A stretch of 64,000 bases of DNA from Nitrobacter sp963807355 (GCA_963807355.1 CAWEBX010000018.1:1-64000), one strand, 5' to 3'; counted from the stretch's first letter, positions 8,695-17,430 are shown. Numbers and translations: made by a program. Notes: a model not told the origin generated them from the letters alone.

Positions 8695-8707
8695 CTAACA
8701 TGGTTAG
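8695..8707. promoter_or_regulatory. Inverted repeat upstream of siderophore receptor
   Basis: CTAAC at 8695-8699 and GTTAG at 8703-8707 flank a 3-base centre, about 60 bases before the receptor ATG, embedded in ATTCTAACATGGTTAG. The TTCTAA portion resembles half of an iron-control element. It is a plausible operator for iron repression, weaker than the box at 5942. Confidence 0.3.
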
Positions 8708-8765
8708 GGGTGCGCGCCTGCTTCTTCTTCTTTAAGCCAACGGAAGGGGAAATGCGGGATTATCA

Positions 8766-11042
8766 ATGAGCATTGCGCGCGGAAATTCGTTGCTGCGATC
8801 TGTTTGTTTGGGATGTGCAGGGTGGCTCCTTTTTGAAACCGGAGGCGTTGAAACCGCCTTCGCGCAGGCGACCTTGCCACAGGTCACGGTTGAAGCGCCG
8901 CGGCAACGCCAAACCGTACGCCGCGCGGCCCCGCGACAAGCGGCTTCACGGCCACGCGCGTCGACTCGCGTCGCCGCGCCGTCGCCTCGGCAGCAGCCGG
9001 TACAGCCGAACGTCGGCGCCACGCAGCGCGGGGCAGGTCCTGTTACCGGCTATGTCGCCAACGAGAGCGTAACAGGCACCAAGACGACAACGCCAATCAT
9101 CGAAATTCCGCAGTCGCTGTCGGTGATTGGTGCCGAGCAGATCCGCGACCAAAAGCTGGTTTCAAAATTCGATGATATCCTGCGTTACACGCCGGGTGTC
9201 GTTGCAGGGACCTTTGGGACGGATTTTCGCGATGATTGGTTCATGATCCGTGGTTTTGACGCCCAACAGGACTCGCTTTTCCTCGACGGCATGAACCTGT
9301 TCTATTTTGCGTTCGCCGGCTTTAAACTGCAGCCGTTCAATCTTCAACGGGTCGAGGTGCTGCGCGGCCCGTCGGCCTCTCTCTACGGTGCATCGGCGCC
9401 GGGCGGACTGGTCAACGCTGTAAGCAAGCTGCCTCCCGCGGAGCCCATTCGCTATATTGAGGCCGGTGTCAATAATTTCGGTAACGCTTACACGCAGTTC
9501 GATTTCGGCGGTCCTGTCGCGACGCAGCCGGGCAACGGCCAGATGCTCTACAGGATCGTCGGCCAGGTTCAGGGCGGCGGCACGCAGACGAACTTCGTCA
9601 ATAATGACAATTATTTCATTGCGCCGTCCGTGACCTGGCTACCTGATATTGACACGCGGCTGACAGTCTTCGCGATGGCGTCCCACAACCGGACCAGGGC
9701 ACCGAATTTCTTGCCGTATGAAGGCACCGTGACCAATGCTCCGTTCGGCCGGATACCGACGAGCCTTTTCACTGGCGACCCTTCGGCTGACCGTTATGAT
9801 CGTACCCAAGAGATGGTCAGTTACCAATTCGAAAAGCATCTCACGGACAATGCGACCTTCCGCCAGAATGCGCGCGCTGCGCATGTCGAGGTGAATTACA
9901 CGGGATTGTTCGGGCAGGGCTGGGCCACCACTCCGGCCGACGCTAACATTATGCGGGGTAACTTCCTTGCGGCCTCAAAAGCGACTCAGCTCAATATGGA
10001 CAATCAGTTCGAGTATCGCTTCGCTACGGGCCCGTTCCTGCATACCACGCTGATGGGTCTCAACCTCAAGCATTATGCGATCGACGACAAGCAGGGTATC
10101 GGGCCCGCCACGGATCTGAATGTTCTCAATCCGATCTATGGCGTTAACGCGCCCTTCGACGGCCCGCTTTATCAGGACGGCTATCTGACCCAGGGGCAGG
10201 TCGGCCTCTACTTGCAGGACCAGATCAAGTGGAATCGTTTCACGCTCGTCTTGTCAGGCCGCAACGACTGGGTGGACATTATTTTCAACAATCGGCTTGG
10301 ACCCAGCCCAAGCCGCAACGACAGTAAATTTACCGGCCGCTCTGGACTGATCTACAACTTTGACAATGGTCTCGCGCCCTATGCGTCTTACTCAACGAGC
10401 TACAATCCGATCATCGGGCTGAATTCCGCCGGTGGATTGCTGTTACCCGAAACCGGGGAGCAGAGGGAAGTCGGCGTGAAGTATCAGCCTGTGGGTCTGA
10501 ACGCGAGGTTCGGCGTCGCATTGTTCGACTTGAAGCGCAAGAACGCCTTGACCACCGACCCCAATAACGTGTTGTTCCAGACCCAGAATGGCGAGGTGAC
10601 GTCGCGCGGCCTTGAGCTCGAGGCCCTCGCCAATATTACCCGCGACTTCAAGGTGGTCGCGAGCTACACTAACTACGAGTTATTCGTCAGCAAGGATCTT
10701 GATCCCACGTTGATCGGTAGGGTTCCGACTTCGAGGCCGCGTCAGGTCGCTTCGATGTGGATGGATTACACGTACCGGGACAACTGGCTGGACGGCTTCG
10801 GTTTCGGCGGCGGCGTACGCTATGTCGGCTCGTCTTTTGCAAATAATTTGAATACCCTGTCCGTACCGGCGGTGATCCTCGGCGATCTGGCCGTTCACTA
10901 TGAATGGGCGAACCAGTGGCGCGCGGCGATCAACGTCGTCAACATCGCTGACACCCAGTATGTCGCAAGCTGCGGCTTTGTTACGTCTTGCTTCTACGGT
11001 GACCGGCGCCGCATCACGGGAAGCCTCTCCTACAAGTGGTGA
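8766..11042 (+). CDS. TonB-dependent siderophore receptor
   Basis: An intact 758-residue outer-membrane receptor importing a ferric siderophore with TonB energy. Signal peptide at about residues 1-34 (ending ETAFAQ). A TonB-box-like LPQVTVEAP follows, then an unusual Arg/Pro/Ala-rich linker of about 50 residues (QTVRRAAPRQAASRPRAS). The plug holds IPQSLSVIGAEQIRDQ, ILRYTPGVVAG, WFMIRGFDAQQ and LQRVEVLRGPSASLYG-ASAPGG. The barrel contains AYVS-type strands and ends with RRRITGSLSYKW, the terminal aromatic being required for assembly. Length and C-terminus are typical of the FhuA/FhuE-like (ferrichrome/coprogen type) subfamily; the actual ligand cannot be read. It is followed after 19 bases by a PepSY gene, a pairing usual for siderophore receptors. 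Confidence 0.93.
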   Translation: MSIARGNSLLRSVCLGCAGWLLFETGGVETAFAQATLPQVTVEAPRQRQTVRRAAPRQAASRPRASTRVAAPSPRQQPVQPNVGATQRGAGPVTGYVANESVTGTKTTTPIIEIPQSLSVIGAEQIRDQKLVSKFDDILRYTPGVVAGTFGTDFRDDWFMIRGFDAQQDSLFLDGMNLFYFAFAGFKLQPFNLQRVEVLRGPSASLYGASAPGGLVNAVSKLPPAEPIRYIEAGVNNFGNAYTQFDFGGPVATQPGNGQMLYRIVGQVQGGGTQTNFVNNDNYFIAPSVTWLPDIDTRLTVFAMASHNRTRAPNFLPYEGTVTNAPFGRIPTSLFTGDPSADRYDRTQEMVSYQFEKHLTDNATFRQNARAAHVEVNYTGLFGQGWATTPADANIMRGNFLAASKATQLNMDNQFEYRFATGPFLHTTLMGLNLKHYAIDDKQGIGPATDLNVLNPIYGVNAPFDGPLYQDGYLTQGQVGLYLQDQIKWNRFTLVLSGRNDWVDIIFNNRLGPSPSRNDSKFTGRSGLIYNFDNGLAPYASYSTSYNPIIGLNSAGGLLLPETGEQREVGVKYQPVGLNARFGVALFDLKRKNALTTDPNNVLFQTQNGEVTSRGLELEALANITRDFKVVASYTNYELFVSKDLDPTLIGRVPTSRPRQVASMWMDYTYRDNWLDGFGFGGGVRYVGSSFANNLNTLSVPAVILGDLAVHYEWANQWRAAINVVNIADTQYVASCGFVTSCFYGDRRRITGSLSYKW

Positions 11043-11061
11043 CCAACGAAGTGAGCAAGGA

Positions 11062-12216
11062 ATGACACCAAGAGCCTTGCGCAAATGGAGCTGGACCCAC
11101 AAGTGGTCCAGCATCATATGCACCTTGTTTATGTTAATGCTGTGCATCACCGGCCTCCCGCTGATCTTCCACGAACAGATTGACGAGCTGCTGCATGGCG
11201 AGGTCGAGGCGGCCGTCGTCCCCAAAGGCACGCCGCCGGCGAGTTTCGATCGTGTGGTGGCGGGCGCCGTGGCGGCGATGCCCGGGCAGGTGCCGCATTT
11301 CCTGATCTGGGATCACGACGACCCGAACGCGATGCTGGTCAGTATCGGCAAGAGCATCGATGCCGATCCGGCCGACAACCGTATCGTCCGGGTCGATGCC
11401 CACACCGGCGCCTATCTCGACGCGCCTGACGTCACCGGGCGCTTTACGTTCATTATGCTCAAGCTGCACACCGATATGTTCGCCGGCCTACCCGGGAAGC
11501 TGTTTCTCGGGCTGATGGGCATTCTGTTCTGCGTTGCGGTCATAACAGGTGTCGTCGTCTACGCGCCGTCGATGCGCAAGCAGAAGTTCGGCGTTTATCG
11601 TTCTGAGCGTCTGCGCGTGGTGCGCTGGCTCGATCTGCATAATCTCGCCGGCATCCTGCTGGTGATGTGGACTCTGGTGGTGGGATTTACCGGTGTTATC
11701 AACACCTGGGCCGACCTCGTGCTCAAGATGTGGCAGTCCGGCCAACTCGCCGAGATGACGGCGCAATATCGCGACCGCGTGCCGCCCGCTCGCCCGAGCT
11801 CGGTTCAAGCCGCGGCGGAGGTGGCGGCGAGTGCTGTGCCCGGCATGCTGCCGTCGTTCATCGCGTTCCCCGGCTCGATCTTCTCAAGCAAGAGCCACTA
11901 TACAGTCTTCATGCGCGGCGATACGCCAGTGACCTCACGGCTGCTCAAGCCGGCGCTGATCGATGCAGAGACCGGCAAGCTTACCGATAGCCGCGATATG
12001 CCCTGGTACGTCACTGCGCTGTTCATCTCGCAGCCGCTGCATTTCGGCGACTATGGCGGGATGCCGCTAAAGGTCATCTGGGCGTTGCTCGATGTCATGA
12101 CCATTATAGTGCTCGGAACGGGCGTCTATCTCTGGCTGCGGCGGCGCAAGCCTGGCGAGAGCAACGTGCGCGAACCCGCACGCGCTGGCTTCAAGCGGCC
12201 GATGTTGTCGCCATGA
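11062..12216 (+). CDS. PepSY-associated TM domain protein (siderophore uptake)
   Basis: A 384-residue inner-membrane protein starting at ATG 11062, 19 bases after the receptor stop, with AGCAAGGA as ribosome site. The first helix (SSIICTLFMLMLCITGLPLIF) follows the W-T-H-K-W motif; then a periplasmic PepSY-like domain (ASFDRVVAGAVAAMPGQVPH). Paired helices are at about 145-175 (LFLGLMGILFCVAVITGVVV) and 195-220 (LDLHNLAGILLVMWTLVVGF), with a last helix VIWALLDVMTIIVLGTGVYL and a basic tail. Histidines near the helix ends (HTDMF, DLHN, PLHF) could bind haem. Members of this family are found with TonB receptors and several act as ferric-siderophore reductases; that role is inferred here. Confidence 0.85.
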   Translation: MTPRALRKWSWTHKWSSIICTLFMLMLCITGLPLIFHEQIDELLHGEVEAAVVPKGTPPASFDRVVAGAVAAMPGQVPHFLIWDHDDPNAMLVSIGKSIDADPADNRIVRVDAHTGAYLDAPDVTGRFTFIMLKLHTDMFAGLPGKLFLGLMGILFCVAVITGVVVYAPSMRKQKFGVYRSERLRVVRWLDLHNLAGILLVMWTLVVGFTGVINTWADLVLKMWQSGQLAEMTAQYRDRVPPARPSSVQAAAEVAASAVPGMLPSFIAFPGSIFSSKSHYTVFMRGDTPVTSRLLKPALIDAETGKLTDSRDMPWYVTALFISQPLHFGDYGGMPLKVIWALLDVMTIIVLGTGVYLWLRRRKPGESNVREPARAGFKRPMLSP

Positions 12217-12401
12217 TGCCGCCGACCACCCGACACCGCACCGTTCTCCAGATCTTTGCATGGCCGTCCATTATCGCCGCCCTCAATATGATCGGATTGC
12301 TGTCAGCGCTGCTCGGCGATGGCATCTGGGACGGCGTTTCCTGGATCGTGCTGGCCGTTCCTGTCGCGCTGTATTGCGGCTTCTTCCGGCGCGGAACGTA
12401 A
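12213..12401 (+). CDS. Small two-helix membrane protein of the siderophore operon
   Basis: A 62-residue protein whose ATG overlaps the preceding stop (ATGA), so it is translationally coupled to the PepSY gene. It has two hydrophobic segments, about residues 12-32 (IFAWPSIIAALNMIGLLSAL) and 40-57 (GVSWIVLAVPVALYCGFF), a short WDG loop between them and an RRGT end. I do not recognise a named family, but tiny membrane proteins directly behind PepSY genes are frequent in proteobacterial iron operons. It probably assists the PepSY protein. Confidence 0.7.
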   Translation: MMPPTTRHRTVLQIFAWPSIIAALNMIGLLSALLGDGIWDGVSWIVLAVPVALYCGFFRRGT

Positions 12402-13242
12402 GCGTCGGGTGACGTGGACCAGTCAAGCAACCTTATGCTGGTTTAGGAGCTTGGGACGGTCCCAGACTACACTCTTCGTTTCCGTGCTCCGGCTAGCGCG
12501 GGTCAATAATACCGCGCGCAGTCCCGCCGCTGACGGGGCAGTGGTGGCGGTCATCAGGCGAGCGGCACATGATTTCCCTTGTCCGAGACCCTATGACTTC
12601 CACACCCCGCCTGCACCGCAGCTGGTAATCACCATCAAGCCAGGCAATGCGGGTTTGGCCATCTCCGCTGGATCACAGATCCGCTGGATCATAGAGATGA
12701 GTCGCTTCAGTTCTCTGGCGGCTTGGGCGCAGCTGCCGATCGCCGTATGGGAGGAGGGCATGGTCCGCGCGAACCTGATATCGAGAACACGACGGTTGCT
12801 ATGTGCGCGCGATGTCTTGCCACGGTGGTCGACCCATAAACTTGTTGTCGGGCTGGCTTCCTCACTGCGATCAAGCTCACGGCCGCAACCTAGGGCAACG
12901 GTGGTGATTAAGAATAGCGAGTCGCGACTATCACAAGCCGCCACAACGTCAACCCGGCGTCGCGCAATGCACGCCAGATGCCGCGTCAAAAGCGACCCGA
13001 TGCCCTGGCCCTGATAGCGACGACGATGAAAGCCACCTCGGCACTGGGCCGGGCTACATCGTAGTTGAACCCGGCATCCATGAGGCAATGCCGGAGATTC
13101 ACAGCCTAGACATGCCATTTTACTCGAAGCGTCAGCGGTACGACACTTCGGCCGCTGCGTTCCGGTGCTGGCGCGTGCTTACCCAGAGCTTACCCAAAAG
13201 ACGGGTGAAATAGACAGTTGTTAATTAAGCTATTGAAAACGC
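12402..13242. other. Gap of 0.84 kb, mostly decayed sequence
   Basis: No intact gene is seen. The minus strand between 12930 and 13118 carries an acetyltransferase relic (separate entry). At 13170-13200 there is a tandem TTACCC motif (CTTACCCAGAGCTTACCC) just before the tRNA-Glu remnant; such repeats are often found beside integrase attachment sites. The rest is unassigned. Confidence 0.4.
12930..13118 (-). pseudogene. GNAT acetyltransferase relic
   Basis: On the minus strand the frame reads YQGQGIGSLLTRHLACIARR, which is motif A of GNAT acetyltransferases (Q-x-x-G-x-G acetyl-CoA loop and following helix). The expected preceding strand, EVAFIVV, is present but one base out of frame, and downstream residues (VDVVAACDSRDSLF) no longer match. 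Only about 60 residues are recognisable. A dead fragment. Confidence 0.5.
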
Positions 13243-13291
13243 TGGCACTCCATAGGGGAATTGAACCCCTGTTTCAGCCTTGAGAGGGCGT
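13243..13291 (-). pseudogene. tRNA-Glu(CTC) 3' fragment (attachment-site remnant)
   Basis: Read on the minus strand, the segment gives GCCCTCTCAAGGC (anticodon loop with CTC), then ACAGGGG-TTCAATT-CCCCT (a complete T-arm), then ATGGAGTGCCA (3' acceptor strand with CCA). The 5' half of the tRNA is absent and the anticodon stem keeps only three pairs. A preserved tRNA 3' end without its 5' end is the usual footprint of an element that integrated into a tRNA gene. Confidence 0.55.
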
Positions 13292-13817
13292 GGACTGGAC
13301 GCTTGGTTTATCCAGCAAGGCCAGGAAAAAAGAATGGAGCAGGTCGGTCTACCAATATCTGGCCGACTTGAAATTCCGCCAGCGCGGCGAACCCGTGATC
13401 GAGAAATTTTTCAACATAGCGCAAGACCTCGCGCGGGAGCGGAGGTCTGGAGGTCTATGGACAAGCAGTGGTGGAAGCGAGAGCCGCAGATTCTGGCGGC
13501 CGGAATGCTGGGGGACCTGCGGGGCATCGCCGGCAAGCTACGCCCGAAATCCCAGCCTCGACGTACCGTTGCTTGAGGCGTCACCCCGGGAAGCGAGAAG
13601 CGACGGCTAACGTCGAGGGAAACAAATCCCCTCAGTTGGTGTCGGACGAAAAGCTTGTGGTGAAGCGCTGATGGGCACCACGATACGGACGCCTTCACAC
13701 CTCAAGTCCACAAATTTTGAGAGGGTACCTGACGTATTCTCTGCCCCCCGCGTGCCCCCATTGGGGTCTCACCAGGGGCATGTAAACGCGAAGTTAGCTT
13801 TAACTTATTGATTTAGC
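13292..13817. other. 0.5 kb between two tRNA remnants, unassigned
   Basis: Overlapping plus-strand frames of about 100 codons (13280-13576 and 13290-13610) have no family signature; the tail MDKQWWKREPQILAAGMLGD could be part of a small island protein but cannot be placed. At 13741-13780 the sequence is GC-rich with a CCCC/GGGG pattern that may fold. I see nothing else supportable. Confidence 0.35.
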
Positions 13818-13892
13818 TGGCGCGCCCGAAGAGATTCGAACTCCTGACCCCCAGATTCGTAGTCTGATGCTCACGAGTTGGACTACGGGCCG
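13818..13892 (-). pseudogene. tRNA-Arg(ACG), degraded 5' half
   Basis: The minus strand reads ATCAGACTACGAATCTGGGG (anticodon arm with ACG), a GGGGGTC variable loop, AGGAG-TTCGAAT-CTCTT (T-arm) and CGGGCGCGCCA (3' acceptor and CCA). These match tRNA-Arg(ACG) of rhizobia. The 5' part is damaged: the first two acceptor pairs mismatch, the D-arm (GTAGTCCAACTCGTGAGC) has lost two bases and its stem no longer pairs. The 3' half is intact, as at integration sites. It is probably not a working tRNA. Confidence 0.6.
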
Positions 13893-13916
13893 AGCAACCA
13901 GCGGTTGCCGCGGTGA

Positions 13917-14207
13917 GCCGGGCATGCCAACCCGGCTGCCTGCGGAGACAATGTGTGGCAGCCTTATGTGCGCGCCAATTTGTGGCGTGACTGGGCGGCG
14001 CGGTCGACGGCGATCTATTCCGGCGTTGATCTGGTGCCGCTACTGCAGCAGGCCAACCGCCTGCAACTGGGCGGTGGCGTGAGTGTGCGGATGAACGCCA
14101 ATCTCAGCCTCTACGCCAATGCCGATTACCAGCTCTCCGTCGGCGACACCGACGGCGGCAGACGCAACGGCATCCGCGGCGCCGCTGGTGTGCGATATAC
14201 ATGGTGA
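13917..14207 (+). pseudogene. Autotransporter beta-barrel, C-terminal stub
   Basis: An open frame without a proper start reads WQPYVRANLWRDWAARST, then QLGGGVSVRMNANLSLYANA and ends GIRGAAGVRYTW. This is the last four strands of an autotransporter (type V secretion) translocator, ending on the aromatic Trp that the Bam complex recognises. About 95 residues remain of a domain of about 270, and no passenger is present. The stub begins 25 bases after the tRNA-Arg remnant, so the truncation coincides with an island boundary. Confidence 0.7.
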
Positions 14208-14432
14208 AATTGACTGGCGACTGAACTTGCTTCCCAGCATCGCCGTCATTCCATTGATGCAGTGACGCCCCCGGTGAACAGCTTGTAGCCGAGCTGGGTT
14301 GCAGGGCGTCACTCCACCAAGTTCGATCGCCAATACTCGGGAAAATTCAAACCGGGGGGTATAGCTTGTCTTGGGGGACGCTTCCCCGGAGCTACATACT
14401 CGTTTGCTCATGGACCTGAGGGGGCCGGTCTG

Positions 14433-14876
14433 ATGTCTGTTGAAAATACAGCGGGAAAGCAGCGCGGGAGGCCCTTTCCGAAAGGTCAGTCTGGCAACCC
14501 GGCCGGCCGGCCAAAAGGCTCTCGCAACACCACCACGCTCGCTCTGGAAACCCTGCTTGATGGTCAAGCGACTGCCCTCACTCAGAAGGCGATCGATGTT
14601 GCCTTGACCGGCGATATTGCGGCTTTGCGTCTCTGCCTCGATCGCATCCTGCCACCCCGCAAAGACATCCCGGTGGCCTTTGACTTGCCGGAGATGAGAA
14701 TGCTCAACGACGCGGTTCCGGCTATGGGCGCCCTTGTCAAAGCGGTTGGGCAGGGTGACCTGACTCCGATGGAGGCCGCGGAGCTGACAAAAATGGTGCA
14801 GGCATTCGCCAAAATCATCGAGACGGCAGAGCTCGAAGAGCGCGTTCGAAAACTGGAAGAGGCGATCGACAAATGA
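14433..14876 (+). CDS. DUF5681 domain protein (phage/island type)
   Basis: A 147-residue protein from ATG 14433. Residues 10-33 carry the hallmark GRPFPKGQSGNPAGRPKGSR of DUF5681, a small basic segment found in proteins of prophages and integrative elements. The middle (TQKAIDVALTGDIAALRLCL then DRILPPRKD) and the C-terminal heptad-rich helix (IIETAELEERVRKLEEAI) suggest a helical, possibly coiled-coil protein. The molecular role of the family is not established. It is among the better-preserved genes of the island. The 25-bp repeat begins 11 bases after its stop. Confidence 0.8.
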   Translation: MSVENTAGKQRGRPFPKGQSGNPAGRPKGSRNTTTLALETLLDGQATALTQKAIDVALTGDIAALRLCLDRILPPRKDIPVAFDLPEMRMLNDAVPAMGALVKAVGQGDLTPMEAAELTKMVQAFAKIIETAELEERVRKLEEAIDK

Positions 14877-14887
14877 CGCTGGAAAGG

Positions 14888-14912
14888 TTTTTCTGGAGCT
14901 AGTATGTAGCGC
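14888..14912 (+). repeat. 25-bp direct repeat, copy 1
   Basis: The 25 bases starting TTTTTCTGGAGCTAGTATGT are found again, identical, at 18689-18713. Bases outside the 25 differ. Part of it (AGTATGTAGC) also occurs inverted at about 14386-14395. Confidence 0.8.
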
Positions 14913-15031
14913 GAGCCATTGAGCGCCAAGCGCTTAGGAAGCAGGTATTGTCTCCCGAGGTGACATGGTTCGCAGGATAGGGGGGAAAGATAAGGCGAAG
15001 CAGGATCTATCGAGGGCGGAACCTGCAACCA

Positions 15032-15529
15032 TTAATCCTTCGGACCGGGCCAATAAACATCAACGATATTTAACTTAGCGCGCTTGAAATACTCGTCCAT
15101 TTGTTCTGATCCGAGAAGTTCGTCGATAAGCCGCCAGATGTTGTATTGGCGCCTCGGTATGTCCTTCGATCCCGGAGATGGACACGGCAGACCGGCCCTT
15201 CCGCCGTCAACGAGAACTCGCGGCGCGCGATAAACCGGCACGCCGTTGTATCTAAAATCAACCCATGATGAAGAAGCGTGCTTATTGGGAAATGATTGCG
15301 CCCAGTCTTCCACGAAGTCGGTGCGATGGGTGAGGCCAAGGGCGATGGATATCCGGAGGTCGGAACGATAGCTGAGAAGTGAGTGATGTTCATGGACTTC
15401 GACCCAGGGCACCTGGTGAAGGCCCCCAGAGATTTGCTGGATATCCTGAGCGAAGGTAGGGCGGTCGAATACCGTCCATTCTGAAGCGTCGCTCTCCTCA
15501 ATCGTTTTCAAGAGTTCTTCTAGCTTCAC
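15032..15529 (-). CDS. Hypothetical protein, 165 residues
   Basis: Not recognised. The start GTG 15529 is chosen because AAGGAG lies 8 bases upstream; a TTG at 15550 would add seven residues. The protein is soluble, acidic at the N-terminus (MKLEELLKTIEESDASEWTV) and ends with YNIWRLIDELLGSEQMDEYF and a Trp-Pro-Gly tail. No membrane segment, signal or catalytic motif is visible. Codon usage and the strong ribosome site suggest a real gene. It lies in the island, opposite in strand to the DUF5681 gene. Confidence 0.65.
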   Translation of the reverse strand: MKLEELLKTIEESDASEWTVFDRPTFAQDIQQISGGLHQVPWVEVHEHHSLLSYRSDLRISIALGLTHRTDFVEDWAQSFPNKHASSSWVDFRYNGVPVYRAPRVLVDGGRAGLPCPSPGSKDIPRRQYNIWRLIDELLGSEQMDEYFKRAKLNIVDVYWPGPKD

Positions 15530-15630
15530 CGCATCGCTCCTTCGAAACAATAGAAGTCAAGCCTTACCCAAAAATATTCAAATGGCTACAGGCAGCGAGG
15601 CCTGGGCCTAGCCCCAGACCGGAAACTGCC

Positions 15631-15909
15631 ATGGCATGCTGCTGCAAAGAACGCGGCGACGCCATCATGCGCGGCGTGAGGTCTATCGCTAAAGGCGATC
15701 TGGGGCAGACCAGCGCCGAACTGAAATTCATAGCCAAGAGCGAAGAAAATGCCTGGCTATTTGCTTGGCAAGGTGAAGCAGGGTCAGATCGCGGCACCGG
15801 CCGCGAACATCGCGCTCAATGCATTCAATCCGAAAACACTTCCTCCAACAAAAATCAGGCCGCAGCGTTTCTAGTCAATGAGAACCCCGCTTCGGCGGGG
15901 TTTTCTTAG
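15631..15909 (+). CDS. Small hypothetical protein, low support
   Basis: A 92-codon frame from ATG 15631 with a Cys-rich beginning (MACCCKERGDAIMRGVRSIA) and a plausible helix, KGDLGQTSAELKFIAK. The first 45 residues look protein-like; the remainder runs through a transcription terminator (15883-15908) and is unlikely to be native. It may be a truncated island gene. No ribosome site stands out. Confidence 0.3.
   Translation: MACCCKERGDAIMRGVRSIAKGDLGQTSAELKFIAKSEENAWLFAWQGEAGSDRGTGREHRAQCIQSENTSSNKNQAAAFLVNENPASAGFS
15883..15908 (+). terminator. Rho-independent terminator
   Basis: The stem AACCCCGC, loop TTCG, and GCGGGGTT are followed by TTCTT. This is a strong GC stem with a stable tetraloop and a T-run on the plus strand, closing the transcript of the small frame before it. 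Confidence 0.75.
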
Positions 15910-16386
15910 CAACCTAAGCGGACCCAAGGGCGTTTTGAGAACGAGGCGTTTCCATGACCGCCTCCCGGTGACGGGCCCGGTGTCTTTTCCTTTCTGCCGA
16001 AGGGGAGCCGGGTGTCCGTTACGCGGGGTCCGCACCGAAGCGGAAGTGACTAATCGCGCTGTATTGCAGTGACCATAGAGCCGCCCAAATGATAAACGAT
16101 CGCATTACCCGACGCCTAGTCAGAGACGATACGATTAAGCGATGATAGGGCCGATCCAGTCGAAAACGGACGTTTCGCATGATGCCTAGTGGTGACATTG
16201 TCGATCTGGCAGAACGCAATAGGCGATTAGTTAAGGCCGGAAATTAAGACGCGCCCTTAATGGCGGCTGCGCACGGCGGTCGTCCGAATCTAGGTCGGCT
16301 GGCGTAGGATGCCAGGCTCTTTCTGACTGATCGTTTCGACCTTTTGATCCTTCACGAAGGAGACGGAGTTCGTTGAGGTGGGGGGG
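15909..16386. other. 0.48 kb without a clear gene
   Basis: Two tiny plus-strand frames, 16089-16148 (MINDRITRRLVRDDTIKR) and 16181-16247 (MMPSGDIVDLAERNRRLVKA and two more), begin with ATG but have no family support. A GC-rich stretch at 15980-16040 holds imperfect inverted repeats. Nothing else is seen. Confidence 0.35.
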
Positions 16387-16692
16387 TTACTGATCGGTCG
16401 ATTCTTTCAATGAATCAATCATAGCGCGATGATCTTCAACTTCATCCGGCGTCATGTTTTGAAAATCCTCTTCAGCATAAGCCGGATCTGCTCGAATAAT
16501 AAATTCGTCGTTATCAAATCTTCCGGATACCAGCCGCGATCCGTCATCAAACCAGTATGACGTAAGTTCAGCAAACGTTTGGGTGGCGATCCGCCCCCAA
16601 TCGCCACGAGCCAATTCGTCCTGCGCTTCTTCGATCGCGACTGCGCCGCCTCCTGCTTGTTTCTCTGTGAGAAAATCTTGAGCCTTTCCCAT
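16387..16692 (-). CDS. Hypothetical acidic protein, 101 residues
   Basis: Not recognised. It starts at ATG 16692 behind a purine-rich GAGTGAGAGAAC stretch. The protein is strongly acidic at the C-terminus (AYAEEDFQNMTPDEVEDHRA), with an N-terminal helix MGKAQDFLTEKQAGGG and a probable beta segment FDDGSRLVSGRFDNDEFIIR. There are no cysteines, signal or membrane segments. Acidic small proteins like this occur in phage and island DNA, for example as DNA mimics, but no such function can be claimed. Confidence 0.6.
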   Translation of the reverse strand: MGKAQDFLTEKQAGGGAVAIEEAQDELARGDWGRIATQTFAELTSYWFDDGSRLVSGRFDNDEFIIRADPAYAEEDFQNMTPDEVEDHRAMIDSLKESTDQ

Positions 16693-16937
16693 GTTCTCTC
16701 ACTCCGTGGCCGGTTCAGTTTCATTTATTTTAGCTTCGGCTTCTGCTTGCGTCGGCTTAGTCCGCCGATTCATCGCGAATCAGACGTTGCGGAGCCGCCT
16801 GCCATTGGGCGGGCCCGTAGATGTGAGATGCCTACCTTAAGATCTTGATCTGTAGACGGGTTGTGTGAGAATTAGAATTCTAATTCTATGGGAAACGATC
16901 AAGAGTTATAGGAAAAACGATCAAAACAGGAGGTACC

Positions 16938-17430
16938 ATGCGATTTATGAAAGCACTTGTGGGTGTCGCGGTTCTAAGCGGAACGACGCTCGTCACAACA
17001 GGCGCCTTCTCTCAGTCAACAGACAGGCTCTCTCAGAACACAGAGCCCGTCTCTGCGACCTTTGAGTCGACAGAGAACTCCTGTGGCCCATTTGAAGGTT
17101 GGAACGGTAGTAAGAGGCAAGGACATTCCGGCGGCCACGATTCTCGGCAAAAGTGACAACAGCTTTTCCTTCCGAATTGAGAGCAGGGATGGTCATCCGC
17201 CCATAATCGTCGTGGTTAATGGCACCCCTACCAGTCAGGAATTTACTGTTGAAGACGGATGGAAAGCCATCAACGCTGCCCTTAAAAGAGCTGGTTTCGG
17301 GGGCGAGGTCGGCCCCAGCACCCAACAAGGTTGCGGCGACATTAATATAACCGTAAGCGGGTCAGGAAACCCCACCACCGTCGTGACACTGAACTGCGGC
17401 GGGACGGGCGGTGGACCCCACCATAGATGA
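16938..17430 (+). pseudogene. Secreted protein, interrupted by a frameshift
   Basis: The ATG at 16938 has a textbook ribosome site (AGGAGGTACC) and opens with a signal peptide, MRFMKALVGVAVLSGTTLVT through GAFSQS. That frame ends at 17156, but a second frame from about 17062 continues with protein-like sequence: VRGKDIPAATILGKSDNSFS, a beta-rich PPIIVVVNGTPTSQEFTV, and a Gly/Thr-rich end with paired cysteines (QQGCGDINITVSGSG and TLNCGGTGGG). One base change near 17060-17080 would join them into a periplasmic protein of about 160 residues. No family recognised. Confidence 0.5.

Larger units (their letters stand above)
7918..8765. other. Gap of 0.85 kb with a PepSY relic and the next receptor's control region
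   Basis: Apart from a 37-residue PepSY fragment at 8185-8298 on the minus strand, I see no supportable gene. A 122-codon minus frame (7898-8266) and a 78-codon minus frame (8427-8663) have no family signature. The last 80 bases contain a CTAAC-ATG-GTTAG inverted repeat and the leader of the receptor gene at 8766. Confidence 0.45.

Noticed and set aside
12319..13014. A 231-codon plus frame after the siderophore operon
   Set aside because: Arg/Ser-rich, overlaps the small membrane gene in another frame and the acetyltransferase relic; no motif.
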